Source: Ulota crispa
Taxonomy: Eukaryota; Streptophyta; Bryopsida; Orthotrichales; Orthotrichaceae
Direction: 5' to 3'
DNA: 64,000 nt
NCBI GenBank assembly: GCA_963920765.1
Contig: OY987244.1
Location: forward strand, 4,280,501 to 4,344,500
Shown here piece by piece: positions 1 through 10,189 of the stretch (its first letter is position 1; each line of letters opens with the position of its first letter). A program made the position numbers and the translations under genes. A model generated the notes under the pieces. That model searched no databases. It was not told the DNA's origin and saw nothing but the letters and a program-made list of their open reading frames with translations.

Positions 1-600
1 AAAATTAGATGTATTTGGATGCACTTTTAGACAACATTCATATTGCTAATACTTTTCCTAACACCAAGTGTGAATGTACCTTTAGAGGAGGCTCCTTCTG
101 ATGAAATTTAGGCAAGAGGTGCAACTTACAAGTATCTTGCTTATTGCCAAATTTGGTGATGTTTTGATATTTGCAAGGTGCTTTTCTAGAAGCCCAAAGT
201 TTCAAGGCTCCCTCAACATGGTGGACAATAGATGGGGTATAGGTATGGCTTTTACCTCCACAAGGGCACGGATCCCGGTGGTACATATGCAAAATCCTTC
301 TCTAGTATGAGGTATACGTGCCAAAACACCCCTAACTGTATGGAACCGACCATATTTGATGGTCTCTATCCTTGCACCTAAACCCTAAACCGCATGAAAT
401 GAAGTTATTGCATACTATTGCATATTTGACTTGCACAATCCGTGCTTGTACAAGTGGTGAAACCCCCATCACCCACTATGTGACGTGAGAGTAGTACCGT
501 ACCATAGACCAAGTACAATTTCCGGGAAGTACACTTTTGATATGGACATGGTTTTGTGAAAAATTGATTTCGAGCGACCATATTCTAGTCGGTGGGGCAC
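1..600. other. intergenic, nothing recognised
   Basis: No coding exon, RNA gene or terminal-repeat element is recognisable here. The last bases, GGGGCACTTAGGGG, look like the right end of another TTAA element that abuts the element starting at 608, but I could not find its left end. Confidence 0.5.
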
Positions 601-607
601 TTAGGGG

Positions 608-1552
608 TTAACCCCTAAAGGACCATTGTCCCTTTGGAGGACAAGTTGGACTTTGGGCATGTACCTATGGCTAATCTACTTTGTGTGATTTTCTGAAACT
701 TTCATTGAAAGTGGGGAATTCAAAGGTCTATGTGGACATCTAATTTTTTCTTCATTTTGACATTTGATGAAGAAGTTATGCATGAACTTGAGAAATTTTG
801 GGGAGGATTGCCCATTTGGACAGCCCAAAAACTTCTTTAAAAATTACATTTTTCTCAAATTAAAATTTGAAATTGGTTCTTTAGATTTTTTTTTTAATAC
901 ATGAGAAGCTTTGAATCACTCAATTTCAATCAATGAGATGAAAGATATGAGGAGTTTTTGTTTGTGGGCAATTATGGAATCTCTACTCTAAAATAAACTT
1001 TGAAGTCCTTTGTTTTACTCAATTTTCAATATTTTGGAAAAAAAAATTAAATTAAAGGAAGTAGATTGTTCATCACAACATCATCACCATTGGGATTTGC
1101 AATTTTCATTTCAATAATTAAATTCTTAACAATTTAGTGTTTTGACTCATTCTCTACTTCTTTTTACTTACTATTTTTTCCCATGTGTTGTACAATTTTA
1201 ATTGATTTAAAAATTCTCCCACACATACCTAACTTGATCTCCTACATGGAAAAAATAAAGTGCAACTTTGGGTAGAGCAATTTTTTGTTATAAGAGTGGT
1301 CAAAGGCTTTTGAAATTTTTGGGCAACATGGAAAAGAACTTTTTTGTTCACTTTAGATGTAAATATCTCACTCCTCTCCATTTGGAATGAGCTGGTTTTT
1401 TCCCACAAGTATCTCTTCTAGTATAGGGCAAGATCATACGGTTGAATTTCCCAAAAACAAAACATCAAATCCCTTTATACTAAACCTCCTAGAAGTGGCA
1501 GTTTTTAGTGATTTTCAGAAAAAAAAAAAGGGCTTGGTCCTTGAGGGGTTAA
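608..1552 (+). mobile_element. TTAA-flanked non-autonomous DNA transposon, copy A (945 bp)
   Basis: The element starts TTAA-CCCCTAAAGGACCA and ends with the imperfect inverted copy TTGGTCCTTGAGGGG-TTAA. The flanking TTAA fits a TTAA target-site duplication, the hallmark of piggyBac-type transposons, whose ends also begin CCC. The first ~350 bp and the last ~300 bp are shared with the copies at 3113, 6616, 21041 and 22028. It has no long reading frame, so it must have relied on a transposase made elsewhere. A small palindrome (GTCCC...GGGAC) lies just inside the left terminus. The superfamily is inferred from ends and target site only. Confidence 0.8.
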
Positions 1553-2149
1553 ATCCTAAAATTGATCGGTCAAGTGTTGAAAGTTTGGGACTTGACAATT
1601 CACATGATGTCTCCAATCCCCATGTCCCATTTCACTAATAGCATGTTTACATGGTACCGTAGAGTGGCATGACTTTTATTTTTTTATTATTTCATTAATG
1701 TTAAATGCAAACTTTTTGTAAAAGATTATGAAACAATCTTTTTTTTTTGAAAAATGAGTGAGAGCTATGACAAAAGCTTTACTAATGAAAGACTAGTACC
1801 TTGAAATAAATGGACCACTACCTTGAGCTGCTAATAATGCAATTGAAATATGTTACACACATTTGGCTTCCATTCATATATTACTGAGAAACAACATCAT
1901 AATTTTAAACTGTTTTTACTTTTATGATCCTTTTCAATTTGAAAGGATATAATCTATTTATCTCATTGAATATATGACAATTGGTGAAATAATTACATAC
2001 ATACGAAACCAAAATCATATTTATTCCAAATCAATGTAAACAAAACACTTTGGGCAAAAAAATCAAATTTTTGTTGTCATTGTAAAGATAAAACCCATCT
2101 CACACTATGGTATCAATTTTTGGAAGTTTTAGAGTCAAGAATATAAGAT
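1553..2149. other. intergenic AT-rich, nothing recognised
   Basis: AT-rich sequence between two repeats. I see no exon, RNA gene or clean terminal repeat. Confidence 0.5.
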
Positions 2150-2607
2150 TCAGTTATGAATTAGATTAAACCCAAGTTCCACTAGTTTTGCATAAAAATT
2201 TTCTGGAATTTTCGGTATTCAATTTTACCTGTTTATATTTAACAAAGTTGAAACCTAGCATTGATGTGGGACTTGGATGAATGGGACATGGGACTTCGTA
2301 TGAGTTGCCCTTATACTATGTTCCATGCGACCAAACTGCACGTCATGGTTCATTTAGAAATGTCTACCTGGCAACACTTTATGGAAGTTTTGGAATTAAA
2401 GAAGGTGGGACTTTACTCAGAGGTTGAGTTGAACCAAAACAAAAACCTCCTTCTAATCTAAGTTCCACTCATTTTTTGGCTTAAAAGAATCAAAACTTTT
2501 TGTAGTGATTCCTTTGTCCTATTTATTACCCAACAAAGCTAGGATGTGGCAAAACAATGGGGCTTACAAAATTGGGGAGTGGGACATAGCGTGAGTTGCT
2601 CCTCATG
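2150..2607 (+). mobile_element. degenerate Tourist-like MITE (GGGACTT family)
   Basis: The stretch carries GGCAACACTTTATGG, GGTGGGACTTTACTCA and a right end GGGACATAGCGTGAG that match, with many changes, the same segments of the better copies at 9103-9593 and 58067-58386. The left boundary is uncertain. Apparent small reading frames inside it are repeat sequence. Confidence 0.5.
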
Positions 2608-3112
2608 ATGATATTATAGGGTTTCAAACCTTGGAGAAAATACATCTATCTAAAGCGTTTCAAAAGGAGAAAACATAATCTTTTCGTGCAAAATCCTAAT
2701 CTTCTTCTGAAGGCACCTACCAAGGTGCAGAAAAATGCAAGTATGGGCTCTCTTGCAGTGAAAAGACACAGAATCAATTATGAAAAAATAGTATCTTTTT
2801 GTATAGAAAAAGCCTGCGTTGAAATCTTGCAATAGATTTCCATTTATTTGTGATAAAAAAAATAAAATTAGAATAAGTGAAAAAAAATAAAAAAAAGTTA
2901 ATACCACATTGAAATGAATCCTAGCAATCCAGTGCGTGAGGGTCTAGTGTTTTCCTGGCCTTGTTCATGGGAACTAGTACTAGTATGAGTTGGCAACACC
3001 TTGCAACGGGTACAAAAGTATCATATAAATCTTTATACATATGTATATGTTTCTGTGTATGTATTTGTATGCATACTGATAAAACGTTTTGATGGTTATG
3101 TACAAAAGTTTG
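2608..3112. other. intergenic, nothing recognised
   Basis: AT-rich, with a purine-rich stretch near 2860-2900 and a TATG-rich stretch near 3035-3075. No gene or bounded element is visible. Confidence 0.5.
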
Positions 3113-4078
3113 TTAACCCCTAAAGAACCAAGCCCATTTTTTTTGAAAATCACTGAAAATTGCCACTTTTGGGAGAATGAGTAGAATAGTAGGAAAAAAG
3201 TTTTTTAGAAAATTCAACTAGAAGGTCTTGTCGTAGACTATGGGGTACTAGTGGGAAATTTTTTAACTCATTCTAGAAGTAGAAGAGTGAGATATTGACA
3301 TTTGAAGTGAAAAAAAAGTTTTTTCCCTACTGCCCAAAAATTTCAAAAGCCTTTGACGGCTCTTATATAAAGAAAATTGCTCTACGCAAAGTTGAGGTTT
3401 ACTTTTTCCAAGTAAAAGACCAAGTTAGGTAATTGTGGGAGAATTTTCAAATGAATTGGAGGTGTGAAAAATACTTTGTAAAATCCTACAATGCTGTAAG
3501 GTTATGAAATTTGCATATACACTAGGCAAAACTAGAGAATTTATGTAAAATTGAGAAATATGAATTACTTTGATCCAAATGGTAAAAACTAAAGAATCTT
3601 AGTCTATTACAAATTGGAAAAAAAGGTTCAAAAATATATATAAACAAAGAGCTCAAAAAAGTAAAGCAACAAATTTTACAAGGGGCAAAAAGAATGGAGG
3701 TTTAGGAGTTCCATACCTACTTGCAAAATAAAACTTCTCACAACCTTCATCTCATCAATGAAATTGAATGATTCATAGCTTCCCATGTATATATAAATCT
3801 AAAGAACCAATTTTAGAATTTAATTTTAGAAAAATGCAATTCTGATTTTTTTTGGGCTGCCTGCCCTCCACTTTTTCAAAAATTCATGCATAATTTCTTC
3901 AATATATGTTGGAATGAAGAAAAAATTAGAGACCCACATAAATTTTTGAATTCCACACCTTCAACAAAAGTTTCAAAAAATCACAAAAAGTAGATTAATT
4001 GTAGCTACATGCCCAAAATCCATTTGTCCTCTGAAATCCATTTGTCCCATAGGGGACAGTTGGTCCTCGAGGGGTTAA
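3113..4078 (-). mobile_element. TTAA-flanked non-autonomous DNA transposon, copy B (966 bp)
   Basis: Reverse-orientation copy of the element at 608. It begins TTAACCCCTAAAGAACCAAG, the reverse complement of copy A's right end, and ends GGTCCTCGAGGGGTTAA. Interior blocks match copy A in reverse order (the 'atctcactcctct' segment, then the 'gatgaaagttatgaggag' segment). No coding capacity. Confidence 0.8.
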
Positions 4079-5830
4079 GAGGAATTTGGCAATCGTATCC
4101 AAATTTTAACCGTTTCTTATTCAACCGCCATCCGAATTTACCGTCCAATCTTTTCTCCAAAATCTCATTCAAAGGTTCATCCTAATTTCATCCAATTGTC
4201 AGTGTCAAAATGAGGGAAGATTGTAGCAAAAAAATTCGCAATGACAAAAGTTCCCAGTGACTGGAGAATGTTCCCTTGGAAGGAGGGGGAACCGCCTCTT
4301 TATAAGAAAATGCAGGGCGATGAACAGTTTACAGAGTATTTCAGGGAACAACGCCAACTGTTGTCCCCCATTGGCTGGAACGGCTGTTGCTTTTATTCCT
4401 CCAAAGGCAGACAAGAGCCAGTCGTGTCAACAGCATTCATCAACATTCATCATCGACTGGCTACCATACTAGTTCATCCAAACTAAGTCAGGCAACTGAA
4501 TAACATCCATCCAAACTAACCAAGGCAACTGCACAATATTCATCAAACGCCACAATCAGTGGGCAGGTACATGGTTTAAGTTTCATCCAAAATTGGTGAG
4601 GGAATGGTTTGGGGTGCATTAGGGGGCGTAGAACCTCAGTGTTTTTCACCCAATAACTCCATGTGACTTCACCACATAACTTGATAACTTTTGCATGTTA
4701 TCAAGTTTGATAACTCTATCATCCACCAAGGGAGAGATGCCCCATAACTTAAATGAGTTATGGTTCTCTTTTACCAAGAAGTTATTAGGTGATCTTGTAA
4801 GGGTCCCTCTCTTCCAATTAGGTGACCTTGTCCAACAACTGCTCGTCGACATGCGCTCAAGGAAGGGCCTCCTCGACTTGCTCAATGAGTACACTACGTT
4901 GTGATTGGTAGGCCGTGATTGAGTGTGGGTTGTGGAACAAGATGATGGGATAGAGAAAAGGGAAAAAAATTATGCTGGAGAAGCAACTGTAATTATCAAG
5001 TGATTTGTGAAGCTCTATGAAAGGGGCAACTTTGTAGATTGTTATATGAGCAAACGTCCAACAACTCTGAGTGGATTTCAAGATAAAGTTATCCAAAAAT
5101 CAAAAGTTTGACACCCACTATTGACTGCACTAGGTAATGGTACCAAGTTTTACTATTAAAGATTCCCTATCAAGGTACCTACTAATATTCTCTAGTAAAC
5201 CTTTGCCATATTCATACCTCATATCGACAATGAAAAAGGTGTAGAATGGATGAAATCACTAAATCCCACAAATAGACCAAGTAGATGAAAGGTATCAATA
5301 CTCTAGAACAAGGTCCGGGAAGAACTGACCGGTAGTTTAATGCTAGCCAAGTGAAACGATAAAAAATTGTTTGCAATTTATAATGTTTGGCTAAAAACCG
5401 GTCCAAATTATTAAAAAAATGACTTATAGTCTGAAATAGAGAAAATAACTGAAAGAGCTCCTTGATAAACCGATTCAATACATGAATTGGAAGGAAATTT
5501 ACCAAAAAATCTCAAATATTTCCCAGACCCTGCTCTAGAATCTGCTATATGTGGATGAATGTGCACAGTGGATGAGAATACCCTCTCCCCCTTTTTCTTA
5601 TTTTTTCCTCATTATGGGGTGCATGTCGCAGTCCAATGACAAAGCAAGAAAAATTTCCGTGAAAGGAGCGTCCAGTCACTCCAGCTTGAATTGTGATGGC
5701 TGCCTCTACTTTGTGGTACAACTCGCGGCTTCGCGTCTGACCGTCCAATTCTCTACAGTGACGGTGGGTCCCACTCCCACCATTGATTTGCCCCACGCTG
5801 GGCCACTTGCGTGAGTTGGCATATCATGGA
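4079..5830. other. intergenic, higher-GC patches, no gene called
   Basis: Patches at about 4200-4420, 4720-4900 and 5570-5820 are richer in GC than their surroundings. The longest ATG-started frame is 81 codons (4241-4486); another of 69 codons lies at 4695-4904. Neither resembles a family I know, has a convincing partner exon, or continues on either side. They could be decayed gene pieces. Confidence 0.35.
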
Positions 5831-6615
5831 CGATGTACCTGTACCTTGACTCTTGTAGTGAACAAAATAAAACCCCTTTATAAAACCAATTTATTCACCT
5901 TCTCAAGTTCCAAAAAATATCTTATTTTAACTCATTCAAGAATGAGATGTGATAAAATAGTTAGAGATTTTTTTTATATGCTAAAACAAATTGTTGCCAA
6001 ATTGATTCTACATCGTTTAGTCAAAGATTTACTTTTCTTAGAGCCGATGCCTTTTGGATATCATAAGAGTTATAAAACATATCAATTTATTATCGTTCAA
6101 TTAATTGATTCACTATAGATTTTCTCGGTAATGCTTATGTCTTTATGTTTTATTGATACCAACTTTCATAGGGGGAAATTGGTGATATGATTGTAATTGT
6201 GAATGATACTTCTACTGTCTTGACTTACATTGATTCTACACAATGGACCAATTAACTACATGGATACACTATTATACATAATTGCAAGTACATGGATACG
6301 TTATTATACATTATTGTAAGAATCTAACATATAAATTGTTGTCCCCAATTGCTCTTCAAGTAACACTCTGCTTGATTGCTAAGAGATAGTTGGTGTTTAT
6401 AATTGACAAGGAACGAACCCAAAATAATATAGCATCTTCCTTTGGAGTTTGTTCTTTAAAAGTTGGAGATTTTGGGGTTAGATCAACTCCCTTCTAATCC
6501 AACTCTTGACTTGATTCTTGGTTAGTAGTTACAACTCATCTTTGTCATTGTACAAAGTGATTATATTCTATGAGTTGCTATTGTGGTTATCATTCCACAT
6601 TGGATTGTTAACATG
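5831..6615. other. intergenic AT-rich, nothing recognised
   Basis: AT-rich. A near-duplicate of about 30 bp (tacatggatac...ttattatacat) occurs twice around 6255-6320. No exon or bounded element is visible. Confidence 0.5.
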
Positions 6616-7545
6616 TTAACCCCTAAAGGACCATTGTCCCTTTGGGGGACAAATGGGATTTTGGGCAGGTACCTACGGCTTCAATTTTTGTCTTAATTTT
6701 TTAAAACTTTTTTTGAAGATAGAAAATCATATTAGCTTTTGGGGAATATAATTTTTATTCCAATTGATGCCAGGGAGCAAAAGTTATGCCCAAATAAGCA
6801 CAAATTTGGGGACTAGGGGCAGCAAAAAAAATTCTTATAAAACTTGAAAAAAAAATTTAATTTTTTTTTCTTATAGATTGTATCTTTGTCTACATCTGGA
6901 GCTTTGATTCATTCCATTTGGACTAATTATGAGAAAGTTATGGACAATCTTGTTTTTTGGGCAAGTCAAGCATCTTCTTGAAAAAACAACTTGTAAACTT
7001 CATTCTTGAATTTTAGGTCTAACATTTTTTCAAAAAAAACTGTTGGAGAGGGTGAAGTTTGCTTTCTACAACAATACCACCATTGGGACTATTGCATTTC
7101 AATTCTAGTCCAGGTTTGTTAACAATTTAAGTTTTTGTTCAATCTCATACCTTCTTCTACCTAATGTTTTTTTAAAGAATGAAAATTAAGTTTTTCTTTT
7201 AGAAAAAATTTCCCAAGATTCCCAACTCAACTTCCCACCATGCAAAAATAGAATTCCAAACTCTGTGGTGCAAAAATTTTAAGTTAAAAATGTTCAAAAA
7301 TAAAAAAATCTAATCAAGCAAGGCGCAAAAATAGTTCTTTTTTACACTTTAAAAGCACATATCTTCCAATTTGTGTGGTTAAAGTTATTGAGTTTTGTAC
7401 GACACATTCTTATAGTAGTCTAGTACAAGATCCTATGGTTAGATATGGAAAATGCTTGATTTTCAAACTTTTTTACTCTTTGCCATAGAGGTGGCAGTTT
7501 TGAGTGTCTTTGACAGAATAAAGGCCATGATCCTTTAGGGGTTAA
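6616..7545 (+). mobile_element. TTAA-flanked non-autonomous DNA transposon, copy C (930 bp)
   Basis: Begins TTAACCCCTAAAGGACCATT and ends GATCCTTTAGGGGTTAA, so the two ends are near-perfect inverted repeats bordered by TTAA. The interior follows the layout of copy A but is the most diverged copy here. No coding capacity. Confidence 0.8.
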
Positions 7546-8563
7546 GAAGGTTGATGATTCATTGAAAGCGTATTTCAAAAATCCAAATTCAATATTTGTA
7601 AAAATGATGCTCCAAATTGGTGACTTGATAAAAGAATTCAAAAGTTCCAAGATTTCAATATGGTTATTATAAACCTTAACAATTAAATTCTATCTCTCTA
7701 AAGAGGAAAGAAGTTCCAAACTTGAAAATTGGCAATCTAAATACTGCAATATTTTGAAGTGTACCTAATACCTTATTTTCTTGACTTTGATACTTCAAGT
7801 TGCTGTCTAGTTATTTCAAAAAGAAAACTAATTTGTTAGTTAATTATCTGTAGGAATCATCTTTGGTCCATGCTATACCATATTATTTTTGGAATTATTG
7901 ATTTTCTTGTAACAATTTCAGTGGTTGGATAAAGACATGACATGCAAATATAGGATATTCCAATTAAACAAATAATGTAGGAGTTCACTGATCTTTTTCA
8001 ATACTAATTTTAGCATTTGAACAAAATAATAAAAATAAATAAATTCTAATCAACTTCATTCATGGAGATCTTCACGTACTGAAGAGAACCAAAAAATAAA
8101 TAGAAAATGAGCCACACTAATTTATCCCTCTAGTGAAGACGCAACAATTGGGTCATTGAAATACTATAGGAAGTAAGAGATTAGCCAAACTACTAAAATC
8201 AAAATTGCAGACAGAGGTTACATGTTTGTCACACACTACTAGGTCAAGTTTAGATGATAAATTAGTCAGTAGTTTGACAACACTGACAGTACTTTTTTGA
8301 AAATACAATGAATACAACAAACTACGTTTTACAAAAAAAACAAAAAAACATGAAATGACCCACCAAATCAATGGAAGTGTACCACGCCAATTGAGTGATT
8401 TTCCTAAATTTCTACAGGATGATTTGTTGTGTTCAGTAACTTTTTAAGAAACTATTTGCTTCCAATGGAGGTGTACTTTCTTTTAGTCAAATGAAGTCCA
8501 AGTTCGTTTCTGGGGAGATTTTAAGCTCATTTTGAAATTGATTTTATGAGTGCATGCACCTGA
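7546..8563. other. intergenic AT-rich, nothing recognised
   Basis: AT-rich, low complexity in places (8325-8350 is A-rich). I see no gene or bounded element. Confidence 0.5.
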
Positions 8564-8566
8564 TAT

Positions 8567-8740
8567 CACTAGAAGAAAATTGTCAAAAAATCATGTTCCA
8601 CTTAACAAAAAATGTGAAGTTGATTGTGTTGAGTTATCCGTTTTCAACGCAAAATTACGTTGGAAACGGAGATCTCAACACAATCAACTTCACATTTTTT
8701 GTTAAGTGAAACGTGGTTTTTTGACCATTTTCTACTAGTG
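8567..8740. mobile_element. CACTA-type MITE, 174 bp hairpin
   Basis: The element starts CACTAGAAGAAAATTGTC and ends GACCATTTTCTACTAGTG. Most of its length is one inverted repeat (arms of about 70 bp around a centre at 8645-8665 that itself pairs, CCGTTTTCAACG with CGTTGGAAACGG). It is flanked by TAT on both sides (8564-8566 and 8741-8743), fitting the 3 bp target duplication and CACTA termini of the CACTA/EnSpm group. No coding capacity. Confidence 0.85.
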
Positions 8741-8743
8741 TAT

Positions 8744-8980
8744 TGTCTATATGTTTATACTAGAATCAAACATTTAAAAAAAAAATTGGCCAATTTTATC
8801 AAGTAGATTCAAGTTTCCATTGGTTTTTTTGTCATGTCATTTGGTTGACTTCCTATTATTAATTTTTAGAATCTCCTCACTCCTTGGTCCAAATCCAAGC
8901 TTCTTATAGAATATTTTTTGCAAATCTTTTGATGCACAAATTCCTTCAAAGTTAATTTCTAATTCCATGTCAATCAAAAG
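8744..8980. other. intergenic, nothing recognised
   Basis: Short AT-rich spacer between two MITEs with no visible feature. Confidence 0.4.
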
Positions 8981-9793
8981 TTACAATGAAATATTTCATT
9001 TAGGTTTCCTTAAAAATTTGGTTGCCTTATCATGAAAAATTATCTCATGACGCATGGCTTGGTCACTTGAGGCTCAAGCAACTCACTAAGCCTATGTACT
9101 AAGGGGCGGTTCAAACTGTGCCCCACTTCCCAAGTCCCACTAAAATTTGATGAAATCTGAGAATCTTGATTGGTAGAGAAGCAAAAGATGGGACTTGGTG
9201 CTTTAACCCTTGAGCTCCTAGAGTTATTTTAGGATTTAGGAGAAAATGGGGGGTTTAATGACCACCATAGCTTGGAAAATTACATTAAAAAAAAGTGACT
9301 GTAGGATTTGAAAAAGGACTACCTTCTCTGTTGATGGGAACCAACCATGACTGTTTTCACCATACAAATTAAGAGAAAAACTGAGATAAATTTGTGGGCC
9401 CCAACGACAGGATCTTGTCGCTGGGGCGCTTAAGGGATAAGAAAAGATGGGACTTCACTCAAGGTTTGAGTCCACCAATATGCTAGACCCAACTTTGAGC
9501 CCAAGTCCCATCTTTTCTTGCCCACAAAGATGGGGTTTCACACTCCCGTGGGACTTTGTCACATGGGATGTGGGACATAGTCTGAACCGCCCCTCAGATT
9601 TCACATAGTTTACTACCTTGATGCCACTAGTTTATTTTTCTACAACTTTGTTGTTAAGCTTATTGCCATGCCCTTTAAAACTTGTTTATTATAAAAATGA
9701 ATTGATGCAACAGAGTCAGTAAGTATTGTATTTCTACAATCCAAAATGTTGAGAAATTAGTGTGAAACTACCTCAACGCAATATTCAGTGTAA
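8981..9793 (+). mobile_element. MITE of the CTACACTAAAT family, split by a later insertion
   Basis: The outer parts (8981-9102 and 9594-9793) match the uninterrupted copy at 57605-57901: 'cttatcatga...ctcatgacgca', 'gatttcacat', 'gagaaattagtgtg', and a right end CAATATTCAGTGTAA. The middle is a separate element (9103-9593). The left terminus is degenerate (TTACAATGAAATATTTC). Confidence 0.6.
9103..9593 (+). mobile_element. Tourist-like MITE inserted in the previous element (491 bp)
   Basis: Ends are inverted: GGGGCGGTTCAAACTGTG and, on the other strand, GGGGCGGTTCAGACTATG. Internal GGGACTTGG and AAGTCCCATC segments are shared with 58067-58386, which has clear TTA duplications and so points to the PIF/Harbinger (Tourist) group. 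The centre (about 9213-9440) differs from the other copy and carries its own hairpin, GCCCCAACGACA...TGTCGCTGGGGC, so it may be a further insertion or a replaced segment. Confidence 0.7.
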
Positions 9794-9795
9794 GT

Positions 9796-10138
9796 TAAGG
9801 TAGTCACACCCATAACCATCACTGTACCCATAACCATCACTGTATCCATAACCATCACCTATGAAATCTTGGAAAATCTGTGGAAGTAAATAGATGTAAT
9901 GACAAGGATGTACAACATGTGAACTTGAAACCTTTGTGTTGGTTATGGATGCAATGGCAATTTGCTCTTTAAAAATTCACAACTTATTCTCACAGTATTC
10001 AGATAACTAGATAATACAGTTAAAAGTGCAAACTCATTATTTTTCTGTTGCTAATAGGATCCTATAATTTGCTAGATGTTTATTAATGATCATCATGTAC
10101 AATACTCTTAGTTTGACGTTATGGGTGCTGCTACCTTA
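9796..10138 (-). mobile_element. MITE of the TAAGGTAG family (343 bp)
   Basis: Starts TAAGGTAGTCACACCCATAA and ends TTATGGGTGCTGCTACCTTA; the TA at each end may be a target duplication. The interior matches the copy at 37261-37579 in opposite orientation (AGGATCCTATAATTTGCTA, TCTTGGAAAATCTGTGGAAG). A CCCATAACCATCACTGTA unit is repeated about three times at 9808-9860. It lies a few hundred bases upstream of the leader of the membrane-protein gene. Confidence 0.8.
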
Positions 10139-10189
10139 CAACATATTTTTGCCAGACCGCTTTCCAGGGTTGCATTCATTCTCCACTAA

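Noticed and set aside
4241..4486. 81-codon ATG-started frame as a small gene
   Set aside because: No family likeness and no supporting splice or promoter signals. Kept only as a note on a GC-richer patch.
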